DNA of 12,142 nucleotides from Planctomycetaceae bacterium (GCA_012965455.1 DTSG01000251.1:1-12142), one strand, 5' to 3'. Positions 1-7,999 are shown, counted from the first letter of the stretch. Made by a program: numbers and translations. Notes: generated by a model from the sequence alone, not told the origin.

Positions 1-1769
1 AAGAAATAAAACAGGCCGCGGGAACGGACTATACCGCTGCGGTTGCCAATCGTGATAAGTGGCAACCAGCAATCAAGCGAGCGGAGCGCCCCGACGCATA
101 TGGTTTTCATAGCTCCATTTTGGATTCACCTGCAAAAACGCAGTGGGTTCAAGTTGATTTAGGAGAATCGACAACAGAGATAACTCGCATCCGACTTTAT
201 CCAGCGAGCGATGATTATGCTGGCGTTGGGGACGGGTTTGGGTTTCCTGTTCGGTTTCAGGTGGCGGTTTCCAATGATAAATCATTTAACACCAACACGG
301 TAATCTTCGATCATACCCAAGACGATTATCCAAATCCGAAACTCGCGTATCTTGAGATACCCCACCGCGAAAAATCACCGATACGATATATCCGAGTCAC
401 GGCCACAAAGCTAGCTGAGCGCAGCAATGATTATATTATGGTACTATCCGAGATTGTGGCGTTGGACGAGGATGATGGGAACAGTGCACGCGGGAAGACG
501 GTCACGGCATCCAGTTCGATCGAAGCGGCAGTGCGGTGGGGTCGGCAAAATGTCACCGATGGATTGTGGCCACGACCCGTTAGTGACGACGGAGCCCAAA
601 AGTGGTTTGCCGCGGCTCAACAAGTTCAGCGATTGTGGTTGCAGGCTAATACTGCCGAACGTAAGGCACGCCAGCAAAAATTACATGAGCAACAAATAAC
701 ATGGCGATCCGAGCTAGCGGCCATTCCCGCCGGAGCTATGGTTTACGCGGCGGCATCGCATTTTAAAGCGCAGGCAAATTTTAAGCCGACCAATGGTAGC
801 CCGCGAGAAATCCACGTGTTAGCACGAGGTGATATCCGCAATCCCTTAGAACTAGCAAATCCAGGATCTATTCCGGTGTTATCCGAGACGGGACGATTTG
901 AGTTAGCAAATAATCATGCCGAGGGAGATCGTCGCGCAGCGCTTGCGCTGTGGTTAACGCAGCGGGAGCAACCATTAACGTGGCGGAGTATCGTCAATCG
1001 TATCTGGCAGCATCATTTCGGCAAAGGGATTGTCAATTCACCCAACGACTTTGGCCGTATGGGACGATTGCCGACTCACCCAGAATTATTGGACTATCTG
1101 GCGCAGCAGTTCAGAGATAACGGCCAATCGATTAAAGAACTACAGCGTCTGATCGTGACGAGCAGCGTTTATCGACAGGGCTCGCAGCATGATGCTAAGA
1201 ATCAACTGATTGATAACAGCAATCAATATCTATGGCGGATGAATCTGCGGCGCTTAAGCGCGGAGGAAATCCGCGATTCAATTTTAAGTGCGACGGGATT
1301 GCTTAATGACACACAGGGCGGACCAGGGTTTTACCTGTTTAAGTTAGAACATCCAGAGCATTCGCCGCATTATGAGTATCATAAATATGATCCGACAAAT
1401 CCCTTGTCATATCGTCGAGCGGTTTATCGATTTGTGGTGCGCAGCCAGCCGGATCCCTACATGACAATTTTAGATTGTGCCGATTCTTCGCAAAGTACGC
1501 CCGTGCGAGACGAGACCATTACGTCGGTTCAAGCGTTGGCTTTTTTGAACAATAAGTTTAATTTAGCAATGGCCGAGCGGTTTTCGGAATCACTGCAGCA
1601 AGAGTCGGCAGATATTACCAGTCAAGTGCGGACAGCGTTTAGCCGCATGACTGGACGACTGCCCACATCGCAGGAACAAGCAGAATTTGAACAGTATGCT
1701 CGAAAACATGACTTGAAGAATTTTTGTCGCATCTTGTTTAATTTAAACGAGTTTATTTATTTGGATTAA
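1..1769 (+). CDS. PSD1/DUF1553 protein with discoidin-like module, 5'-truncated by window edge
   Basis: The reading frame is open from base 3 with no upstream stop, so about 588 C-terminal residues of a larger secreted protein are visible. A TTG at 120 lies inside a conserved domain and is not the start. Fragment residues ~30-155 resemble an F5/8 type C (galactose-binding-like) module: WVQVDLG, then GFPVRFQVAVS, then RYIRVTATKL. Residues ~160-185 (GKTVTASSS, NVTDG) look like the start of a second such module that is not completed. After a charged, probably helical linker comes the PSD1/DUF1553 domain, with NRIWQHHFGKGIV near bases 990-1035, DFGRMG, HPELLDYLA, RRLSAEEIRDSIL and the usual end FNLNEFIYLD. 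PSCyt1 and PSCyt2 domains would be expected beyond the left edge but are not visible. The DUF1501 gene follows after 18 bp, the usual planctomycete pairing. Family is confident; biochemical role is unknown. Confidence 0.9.
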   Translation, partial: EIKQAAGTDYTAAVANRDKWQPAIKRAERPDAYGFHSSILDSPAKTQWVQVDLGESTTEITRIRLYPASDDYAGVGDGFGFPVRFQVAVSNDKSFNTNTVIFDHTQDDYPNPKLAYLEIPHREKSPIRYIRVTATKLAERSNDYIMVLSEIVALDEDDGNSARGKTVTASSSIEAAVRWGRQNVTDGLWPRPVSDDGAQKWFAAAQQVQRLWLQANTAERKARQQKLHEQQITWRSELAAIPAGAMVYAAASHFKAQANFKPTNGSPREIHVLARGDIRNPLELANPGSIPVLSETGRFELANNHAEGDRRAALALWLTQREQPLTWRSIVNRIWQHHFGKGIVNSPNDFGRMGRLPTHPELLDYLAQQFRDNGQSIKELQRLIVTSSVYRQGSQHDAKNQLIDNSNQYLWRMNLRRLSAEEIRDSILSATGLLNDTQGGPGFYLFKLEHPEHSPHYEYHKYDPTNPLSYRRAVYRFVVRSQPDPYMTILDCADSSQSTPVRDETITSVQALAFLNNKFNLAMAERFSESLQQESADITSQVRTAFSRMTGRLPTSQEQAEFEQYARKHDLKNFCRILFNLNEFIYLD

Positions 1770-1787
1770 ATGAATTGCTAGTCGCAT

Positions 1788-3263
1788 ATGAATTTATATA
1801 ACACCAACCCTGCACGACCCTGCTCTCGCCGTGATTTCCTCTGGCAATCTGGTGGCGGCCTCGGGGGCATTGCGCTGGCTGCTATGGGTGTTAACGAAGC
1901 CGCAGGCGGAGATGGTGTGCTAGGCAATAAACTACATCACCCCCCGAAAGCCAAGCGTGTGATACAGCTTTTCATGTCGGGCGCTGCAAGTCATCTCGAT
2001 TTGTGGGACTACAAACCGTGGCTCGATCAGCATCATGGTGAAGAAGCAGACTTTGGTGAAAAAATCGAATTGTTTCAGAGTGGCTTTGGACCGTGGGCTA
2101 AATCGTATTTTAAGTTCCGCCCCTATGGTGGATCAGGCAAGCAGCTGAGCGACGCGGTTAAACCACTAGGTGATGTTGTTGATGAGATGGCGTTTGTACA
2201 TAACATGGTTGGGAAGACAGGCGTGCACAGTCAAGCAACGTTTTTACAGGCAACGGGTTTTCAAGATCCAGGGTTCCCTGGCATGGGTTGTTGGGTGAGT
2301 TATGCGTTAGGCAGCATGAACGATAATTTACCGACGTTTGTTGTGTTGCCCGATCATCGAGGTTACGCGTCCAATGGCCCCAAAAATTGGGGTTCAGCAT
2401 TTCTTCCGGCATATTCTCAAGGAACCACAGTATTTCCTCAACGAGAGAACCCGATCGAAAACTTGTTGCCGCAGTCTGAATATATTACGTCGGGCAGCGA
2501 ACGAGACGGAGCCGATTTATTACGCCGAATGAATTCCAGATACAATGCTGCGCGGCCAGGTGACTCGCGGTTAGAAGCTCGAATTCGCAGCTATGAACTC
2601 GCCGCGAAAATGCAGCTCAGTGCCCCCGAAGCAATGGACTTGTCGAAAGAGACGGCGGCTACGTTGAAGGCGTATGGTCTTGATCGGCAAGGCACTAGCT
2701 ATGGTCCGGACATAAATGTTCCAGAGGAAGCCGAATACTTTGGCCGCAAATGTTTGATTGCTCGGCGGCTCATTGAACGTGGCGTGCGGTTTGTACAAAT
2801 CTGGTCCGGCAACGACAATGGCTTCCCTCGGCGTAATTGGGATAGTCATGAAGACGTACAACGCGATCATGGTCCGCTGGCAAATGGGATGGCGATTGGT
2901 GCCGCGGCCTTGATAAAAGACTTGAAACAACGGGGGCTGCTCGAGGACACCATTATTCTGTGGACGACGGAGTTTGGTCGAATGCCCAGCAGCCAGCGCA
3001 GCACGGGCCGCGACCATAATCCATTTACATTTACGAATTGGTTATGTGGTGGTGGGATTCGTGGTGGGGTGACAGTGGGTGAATCCGACCAATGGGGGTT
3101 TAAACCACTAGATCGAGATAATCCGACGCAAGTCTATGACATCCACGCCACCATGTTACATCTGCTGGGTATCGATCATGAGCGACTGACAGTGCGAAAC
3201 AATGGGATCGACCGCCGGCTGACAGACGTTCATGGCAAAGTGATCCAAGGATTGTTGGCCTAA
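1788..3263 (+). CDS. DUF1501 family protein, Tat-exported (first copy)
   Basis: A 491-residue protein of full family length. The N-terminus carries a twin-arginine signal: S13-R-R-D-F-L18 followed by a Gly/Ala-rich hydrophobic stretch, so export in folded form is expected. DUF1501 proteins belong to the alkaline phosphatase/sulfatase-like fold; landmarks are LFMSGAASHLDLWD near the start of the mature domain, W-D352-S-H354, T-E395-F-G-R, G-R-D409-H410-N-P, and GVTVGESDQWGFKP before the C-terminal YDIHATMLHLLGIDH. The D, H and E residues are plausible metal ligands by analogy; no DUF1501 activity is established that I can cite. The ATG at 1788 lacks a clear Shine-Dalgarno, but the next in-frame Met would remove the Tat motif, so this start is preferred. 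It lies 18 bp after the DUF1553 gene and is probably translated from the same mRNA. Function unknown. Confidence 0.93.
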   Translation: MNLYNTNPARPCSRRDFLWQSGGGLGGIALAAMGVNEAAGGDGVLGNKLHHPPKAKRVIQLFMSGAASHLDLWDYKPWLDQHHGEEADFGEKIELFQSGFGPWAKSYFKFRPYGGSGKQLSDAVKPLGDVVDEMAFVHNMVGKTGVHSQATFLQATGFQDPGFPGMGCWVSYALGSMNDNLPTFVVLPDHRGYASNGPKNWGSAFLPAYSQGTTVFPQRENPIENLLPQSEYITSGSERDGADLLRRMNSRYNAARPGDSRLEARIRSYELAAKMQLSAPEAMDLSKETAATLKAYGLDRQGTSYGPDINVPEEAEYFGRKCLIARRLIERGVRFVQIWSGNDNGFPRRNWDSHEDVQRDHGPLANGMAIGAAALIKDLKQRGLLEDTIILWTTEFGRMPSSQRSTGRDHNPFTFTNWLCGGGIRGGVTVGESDQWGFKPLDRDNPTQVYDIHATMLHLLGIDHERLTVRNNGIDRRLTDVHGKVIQGLLA

Positions 3264-3423
3264 AACAAAGTCGTCAATAAATAGGGCGGCACGCGCTGTG
3301 GCTAATGGAACGCGAGTCGATCACGAATAGGCACTAAAATATCACATTCGGTTATGGAAATCGGGTCGCCACGACATTAGGATGATATTGAGTAAACCGT
3401 AATATTCTATTGGATCTTCTATC

Positions 3424-3427
3424 GGAG
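3424..3427 (+). promoter_or_regulatory. Shine-Dalgarno GGAG supporting the TTG start at 3436
   Basis: GGAG ends 8 nt before TTG at 3436. The TTG-initiated protein begins directly with a signal peptide, and no in-frame ATG or GTG fits better, so this site decides the start. Confidence 0.65.
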
Positions 3428-3435
3428 TTAAAACG

Positions 3436-4746
3436 TTGAGTTTTTACAAGACCTTATTGTCGTTAGCGTTAGTCGCGATTTTTTCTGCCCCCACCATTGC
3501 TGCTGAACTTAATGTTCCACCGCAGGGATTCCAAGCACTGTTTAATGGGAAAAACACATCCGGCTGGTACGGCTGGAAAACAAAAAATCCAGAGGACCTG
3601 TGGAGCCAATCGGCGGAAGAACAAGCGGCTTATAAGAAGGAAAGCCGTAAAGATATCGACCAACACTGGACTGTCGAGGATGGCGAGTTAATCAACGACG
3701 GTCATGGGATGTATTTAACATCCGAGCAAGAGTTCAGTGCCTATGAATTGATGATTGATTATAAAACGGTTGCCAAGGCTGATAGCGGCATTTACCTCAA
3801 AGGCGTTCCCCAAGTTCAGATTTGGGACTATACCGATGAAGCAAAATTTGGAATTGGTGGTGACAAGGGTTCAGGCGGACTATGGAACAATAGCAAGGGC
3901 GCAAAAGGCAAGGATCCATTGGTCTTGGCCGATAAGCCTTTTGGCCAGTGGAATAGTTTTAGGATACGTCAAATTGGCGCCCGCACTTCAGTGTGGCTCA
4001 ACGGTAAATTAATCGTCGATGACGCAGTTATGGAAAACTACTTTGATCGTTCGCGTCCGCTGTTTCATCATGGACCTATTCAACTACAAACGCATGGTGG
4101 CGAAATTCGTTGGCGTAATATTTTTGTCCGTGAAATTGGAGCTGATGAAGCAGCTAAAATTCTGCGGAAAGCAGAAGACAGCACAGGGTTTCAATCGATC
4201 TTTGATGGCAATAGCTTGGATGGTTGGGCCGGAGCTGTAGATAACTACCAAATTGTTGATGGTGCAATCCAATGCATGAAAGGCAAAGGCGGAAACTTGT
4301 ATACGAAAAAAGTGTACAAGGATTTTGTGGTACGCCTAGAAATTAAAACACCTCCAGCGGGCAATAATGGCCTCGCCATCCGTTATCCAGGATCTGGTAA
4401 TCCTGCTTATGTCGGCATGACGGAACTTCAAGTCTTGGATGTTGGTTATCCAGGCAAGCTTAATCCCTACCAATACCACGGATCGGTTTATGGCTTGATT
4501 CCAGCTGCCCAAGGATATTTGCATCCCGCAGGGCAATGGAATTATCAAGTCGTGACGGTCAAAGGATCAACCATTAAGGTTGAGCTCAATGGCTCGGTGA
4601 TTCTTGATGCGGATGTGGCGGATATTAAAGATGAAGGAAAACTGAAACGGCATCCAGGCTTAATGCGACCCGAAGGTCACTTTGGATTCGCCGGACACAA
4701 TGATGCGGTTCAGTTCCGCAATATTGAAATCAAAGAGCTTAAATAA
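3436..4746 (+). CDS. Secreted two-domain DUF1080 (3-keto-disaccharide hydrolase-like) protein
   Basis: A 436-residue protein with a Sec signal peptide (MSFYKTLLSLALVAIFSAP, likely cleavage after TIAA, residue ~23). Two DUF1080 (PF06439; concanavalin-like jelly roll) copies follow: domain 1 from FQALFNGKNTSGW (about 32-235) and domain 2 from GFQSIFDGNSLDGW (251-436). Both show the family pattern of LFxGxxxxGW near the start, a D/N-x-G-I/L core strand (DSGIYLKG; NNGLAIRY), an internal Q-V-x-D/W strand, a W-N-x-x-x-V/I strand with the LNG turn, and a final FRNI strand. Some DUF1080 members hydrolyse 3-keto-glycosides or are annotated as glucanases; the substrate cannot be read from this sequence. 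It is the first gene of a tight set, 40 bp before the alpha/beta hydrolase, and is preceded by a 172 bp spacer, so a promoter probably lies there although I could not find a convincing one. Domain 1 carries an insertion (NPEDLWSQSAEEQAAYKKES) absent from domain 2. Confidence 0.92.
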   Translation: MSFYKTLLSLALVAIFSAPTIAAELNVPPQGFQALFNGKNTSGWYGWKTKNPEDLWSQSAEEQAAYKKESRKDIDQHWTVEDGELINDGHGMYLTSEQEFSAYELMIDYKTVAKADSGIYLKGVPQVQIWDYTDEAKFGIGGDKGSGGLWNNSKGAKGKDPLVLADKPFGQWNSFRIRQIGARTSVWLNGKLIVDDAVMENYFDRSRPLFHHGPIQLQTHGGEIRWRNIFVREIGADEAAKILRKAEDSTGFQSIFDGNSLDGWAGAVDNYQIVDGAIQCMKGKGGNLYTKKVYKDFVVRLEIKTPPAGNNGLAIRYPGSGNPAYVGMTELQVLDVGYPGKLNPYQYHGSVYGLIPAAQGYLHPAGQWNYQVVTVKGSTIKVELNGSVILDADVADIKDEGKLKRHPGLMRPEGHFGFAGHNDAVQFRNIEIKELK

Positions 4747-4786
4747 GTATCTTTAGGCTCAAGAGATGTGCTTAAAATGGGGTTTG

Positions 4787-6961
4787 ATGATGAAATCTTA
4801 CGTAGGTACCGCGTGCGCGGTGGTATTACAGGCGTTATTTGTTTCAGCAGTCACTTCACCCGCCATTGCTCAACAACGAGTTTATGCGGACGGTGAGAAA
4901 CCGGCTGACAGTCGCTTGGGTGAACTACGGCACTTGAACAACTATTTCCCGTTTCATGTCCCCGACTCACTCGACGGCTGGAAGGCTCGACAAGATCAGC
5001 TCCGCACGCGGATTCTAGTGGCCAACGGGATCTGGCCGCTTCCGCAGCGCACGCCTTTAAATGTGAAGATCTACGGGCGGGTAGAACGCAAAGGCTTTAC
5101 GGTCGAGAAGGTTCATTTTGAAAGTTATCCAGGGCATTTTGTTTCTGGATTGTTGTTTCGTCCGACCACCAAAGGAAAGCATCCTGCTGTGTTAACACCC
5201 CATGGGCACGGCGGAAGGATGCAGGACCATGGTGACAATATTGCGGCGTTGATTAAAAGTGGCGACGAGAAGCATGCTGACTCTGGAAGATTCCCTAAAC
5301 TGGCGCGCTGCGCACAGCTTGCGAGAATGGGGTGTGTCACCTTCATTTTCGACATGGAAGGATATGTTGATGCAGTGCAACTTCCGATGGAGGTTTCGCA
5401 TCGTTTGACAAATCGACGACCTGATTTGGAAAGCCCAGAGCGGTGGGGTTTCTTTTCTGCGCAAGCCGAAATGCGGCTGCAAAGCATCATGGGCATTCAA
5501 ACCTGGAACTCAATTCGCGCACTGGATTTTCTTGAAACTCTAGACGATGTGGACGCTAAGCGAATTGGAATCACTGGAGGCAGCGGTGGTGGAACACAAA
5601 CCATATTGCTCGGCGCTATCGACTCACGCCCGATCGTTTCGTTCCCGCAAGGCATGGTCTCCACCGCAATGCAAGGTGGATGTACGTGTGAAAACTGTAG
5701 CTTGTTGCGAGTGGATACCGGTAATGTCGAATTAGCTGGTTTGTTTGCTCCACGGCCATTGGCCATGACCGGTGCCAACGACTGGACCAAAGAGATTCAA
5801 AACAAAGGCTATCCGGAATTACAGAAGCTTTATGGGCTCTATGGAAAACAAGAAGACGTGTTTTGTGTTTCTTTCTTGCACTTCGCTCATAACTATAACT
5901 ATGTGACACGGCAAGTTATGTATCACTGGTTTAATAAACATATGGAACTGGGACACCAAGAACCTATTGTTGAAGATGATTATGAACTGTTGACTACCGC
6001 AGAAATTACCGTTTGGGACGATGAGCATCCGCAGCCTGAGTCGGGAGTGGAGCATGAAGTGAAGTTGTTGCGCAGCATTGCCCAGTCATCGCAGCAACAG
6101 ATTTCGAAGTTGGTGAACACGTCTGAGGACCCAGTTGCCAAGGTTCGAGAAATTGTTGGCACAGCGATTCAGTCAATAGTGATGCGAGATTTACCCGCAA
6201 CAGGCGCCGTTGAAGGTGAGAAAGTTGGTGAAACGGAACATGATAGTTATATGGAATTCAGGCAGATATTGCGGCATCAGGCTGCCGGTGAAGAGTTACC
6301 GGCAATTTCGTTTTATCCAACCGCTGCTGAATGGAACGGCACGGTGATTCTGTGGATTGATGGTCAGGGTAAGTCGGGCATGATTGGTGAAAATGGCAAA
6401 CCCAACAAGGCGATCGCCGCTGCGCTAGCGAAGGGAAGTGCTGTCATGGGCATTGATATGTTGTATCAGGGTGAGTTCTTGGCAGAGGGTGAAAAGGTAG
6501 AGGAGCAACGCAGTGCGCCGACGACTAATCGCCAGGTTCCGGCCTTCACGTTTGCCTATAACCACACATTGTTTTCTCACCGAGTACATGATGTGTTGTC
6601 ACTGATTTCATTCGCGGTGAGTGATGAGCATGCCCCAGATAAGTTGATACTCGTGGGTACAGGTGGCGCAGGTCCGATTGCCGCGACCGCCGGGGCAATT
6701 GCCGGTGATGCTGTGCAACAGGTGATTATCGATACGCAAGGATTTCGCTTTGCTTCAATCACTTCATACTTGGATCCCAACTTTTTTCCTGGCGCTATCA
6801 AGTATGGTGATTTGCCAGCGATATTGGCGTTGAATGTTCCTCGACCGCTCGTTTTGATTGGTGAGGAGACCGTGCCACGTAAAACAGGGTATCTTTATAG
6901 TCGAGTGGGCAAACAGGTTCGTTTAGCGGACTCCGTGTTGGCGGCACTACAGTTTAAATAA
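4787..6961 (+). CDS. Secreted alpha/beta hydrolase (acetyl xylan esterase-like), two lobes, second lobe lacks the nucleophile
   Basis: A 724-residue protein from ATG 4787. An ATG at 4766 would add MCLKWGL, spoils the signal peptide and lacks a ribosome site. GGGG at 4779-4782 serves 4787 or the adjacent ATG at 4790. The signal peptide ends near SPAIAQ. The N-terminal lobe resembles planctomycete acetyl xylan esterase/dienelactone-hydrolase-like proteins: VLTPHGHGG (oxyanion region), the nucleophile elbow GGSGGG with Ser266, Asp332 in GANDW and His365/His368 in LHFAHNYNY as a plausible triad. A Cys cluster, C299-x-C301-x2-C304, sits between elbow and Asp. The C-terminal lobe (from ~520) repeats an alpha/beta hydrolase layout (TVILWIDGQGK, then LILVGTGGAGP, then RPLVLIGEE), but the elbow at 624-629 has no Ser, suggesting a non-catalytic lobe. 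The likely role is removing acyl groups from a polysaccharide; substrate is inferred from family only. Part of the 3436-7908 operon. Confidence 0.88.
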   Translation: MMKSYVGTACAVVLQALFVSAVTSPAIAQQRVYADGEKPADSRLGELRHLNNYFPFHVPDSLDGWKARQDQLRTRILVANGIWPLPQRTPLNVKIYGRVERKGFTVEKVHFESYPGHFVSGLLFRPTTKGKHPAVLTPHGHGGRMQDHGDNIAALIKSGDEKHADSGRFPKLARCAQLARMGCVTFIFDMEGYVDAVQLPMEVSHRLTNRRPDLESPERWGFFSAQAEMRLQSIMGIQTWNSIRALDFLETLDDVDAKRIGITGGSGGGTQTILLGAIDSRPIVSFPQGMVSTAMQGGCTCENCSLLRVDTGNVELAGLFAPRPLAMTGANDWTKEIQNKGYPELQKLYGLYGKQEDVFCVSFLHFAHNYNYVTRQVMYHWFNKHMELGHQEPIVEDDYELLTTAEITVWDDEHPQPESGVEHEVKLLRSIAQSSQQQISKLVNTSEDPVAKVREIVGTAIQSIVMRDLPATGAVEGEKVGETEHDSYMEFRQILRHQAAGEELPAISFYPTAAEWNGTVILWIDGQGKSGMIGENGKPNKAIAAALAKGSAVMGIDMLYQGEFLAEGEKVEEQRSAPTTNRQVPAFTFAYNHTLFSHRVHDVLSLISFAVSDEHAPDKLILVGTGGAGPIAATAGAIAGDAVQQVIIDTQGFRFASITSYLDPNFFPGAIKYGDLPAILALNVPRPLVLIGEETVPRKTGYLYSRVGKQVRLADSVLAALQFK

Positions 6962-6979
6962 AATTGGTTTTATTAATAC

Positions 6980-6984
6980 GGGAG
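6980..6984 (+). promoter_or_regulatory. Shine-Dalgarno GGGAG fixing the start at 6994
   Basis: GGGAG ends 9 nt before ATG 6994. An in-frame TTG at 6964 would give a 10-residue extension and lies upstream of this site, so the ATG is the better start; it also places the twin-arginine motif correctly near the N-terminus. Confidence 0.75.
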
Positions 6985-6993
6985 AGCAGTACA

Positions 6994-7908
6994 ATGGAAG
7001 ACTTCAACAGGAGACAACTCCTCGGAGCAGCCGCATCGATTGGAGGCGCAATGGCAATTTCCTCAACGACAAATGGTCAAGAAAGCCAGAATGTGGCCAA
7101 GTCAATTCCACGAGTAGCGACAAAGGGCAACATCAAGCATTCGGTTGTGAATTGGTGTTTTAGTAAATACTGGAAAGGCAACGAGCTGATTTCGATTGCC
7201 AAGCAACTCGGTTTGGCGAGTGTCGAGTTAATATCGCCGCAACATTTCCCAGAGATCAAAAAACAAGGACTCGAATGTGCAATAGCCTCGGTCAATATTG
7301 GCGGCCCGCCGTTTGTAAAAGGATATAACAATCCCAAGTATCATGAGTTGGTGATCGCCGCGACAAAAAAATCTATTGATGCCTGCCACGAGTTTGGATT
7401 TAAGAAAGTGATCGCCTTCACCGGCTTCGCCGAGGAGCTGAGCAAAGAAAAAGGTGCGGCGAATTGTGTGAAGGGCTTTAAGGAAGTGATCGGCTATGCG
7501 GAAAAACGCGGAGTGACGATTTGCCTCGAACACTTAAACACTCGAGATGATACGCACCCGATGAAAGGCCATCCGGGCTATCAGGGTGATGATGTTGATT
7601 ATTGCGTGGACATAATTAAGGCGGTTGGCTCTGAACATTTAAAGCTGTTGTTTGATATCTATCATGTATCCATTATGAACGGCGATATTGTGCGGCGTAT
7701 TCATCAACATGCAGAATATATTGGTCATATCCATACAGCAGGCAACCCTGGCCGCGGGGAGCTCAATGGCGAACAAGAAATCCAATATCCGGCTTGTATG
7801 CAAGCACTCGTTGAAATTGGATATAAGGGCTTCGTTGGGCATGAATTCATACCAACTGGTGATCCGCTCAAGGGTTTGATCGAAGCGGTACGTTGGTGCG
7901 ACGTTTAA
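6994..7908 (+). CDS. Tat-exported sugar isomerase/epimerase-like TIM barrel (hydroxypyruvate isomerase-like)
   Basis: A 304-residue protein. N-terminal N5-R-R-Q-L-L with a Gly/Ala-rich stretch is a twin-arginine signal, so unlike cytoplasmic Hyi this enzyme is probably exported. The rest is an AP-endonuclease-2-type (PF01261) TIM barrel with the metal and catalytic positions of the hydroxypyruvate isomerase/xylose-isomerase-like group: E179 in CLEHLN, D221 and H224 in LLFDIYHVS, H245/H247 in GHIHTAGNPGRGE, and E284 in VGHEF. The two glutamates on opposite strands are the pair expected to support enediol isomerisation or epimerisation. The AGNPGR stretch is especially Hyi-like. It lies 32 bp after the esterase/hydrolase and is the last gene of the cluster. 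With an exported location and DUF1080 neighbour, a role on an oxidised or released sugar outside the cytoplasm is more likely than glyoxylate metabolism; this is inference. Confidence 0.9.
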   Translation: MEDFNRRQLLGAAASIGGAMAISSTTNGQESQNVAKSIPRVATKGNIKHSVVNWCFSKYWKGNELISIAKQLGLASVELISPQHFPEIKKQGLECAIASVNIGGPPFVKGYNNPKYHELVIAATKKSIDACHEFGFKKVIAFTGFAEELSKEKGAANCVKGFKEVIGYAEKRGVTICLEHLNTRDDTHPMKGHPGYQGDDVDYCVDIIKAVGSEHLKLLFDIYHVSIMNGDIVRRIHQHAEYIGHIHTAGNPGRGELNGEQEIQYPACMQALVEIGYKGFVGHEFIPTGDPLKGLIEAVRWCDV

Positions 7909-7912
7909 CTGT

Positions 7913-7931
7913 GAATCACTCACATTGATTC
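7913..7931. repeat. Inverted repeat GAATCA-7 nt-TGATTC
   Basis: A perfect 6-bp inverted repeat starting 5 bp after the isomerase stop codon. There is no T-run after it, so it is not a normal intrinsic terminator. It could be an mRNA 3' stem or, at about -146 from the predicted sigma-54 start, an activator site. Six bp may also occur by chance. Confidence 0.3.
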
Positions 7932-7983
7932 TAGGCGCTATCAAATCGATGGCATGTTGGTTGTTGTCGAAATGACTCCATTT

Positions 7984-7999
7984 AAGGCTATATAGCGTT
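7984..7999. promoter_or_regulatory. Palindrome, candidate enhancer-binding (activator) site
   Basis: GCTATATAGC at 7987-7996 is a perfect 10-bp palindrome. Extended to 7984-7999 it has 7 of 8 base pairs matching. Its centre is about 76 bp upstream of the predicted sigma-54 transcription start, within the range where sigma-54 activators bind. Binding is inferred from symmetry and position only. Confidence 0.35.

Noticed and set aside
120..122. TTG at 120 as start of the first gene
   Set aside because: The frame is open to base 3 and the discoidin-like module is already under way at this point, so the gene enters from outside the window.
2571..3017. 148-codon open frame on the - strand
   Set aside because: It lies fully inside the conserved DUF1501 coding region, has no ribosome site or recognisable domain, and is a shadow of the + strand frame.
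3365..3375. GTCG-CCA-CGAC mini-hairpin in the 172-bp spacer
   Set aside because: A four-bp stem with no T-run; too small to call a terminator or operator.
3388..3415. TTGAGT with nearby AT-rich hexamers as a promoter for the DUF1080 gene
   Set aside because: No -10-like hexamer at 16-18 bp spacing; the AT-rich candidates are at wrong distances.
4766..4768. ATG at 4766 as start of the hydrolase gene
   Set aside because: No ribosome site at proper distance, and the extra residues precede a normal signal peptide that starts at 4787 or 4790.
5125..5496. 123-codon open frame on the - strand inside the esterase gene
   Set aside because: Antisense to the conserved hydrolase lobe; low-complexity Cys/Ser-rich translation typical of a shadow frame.
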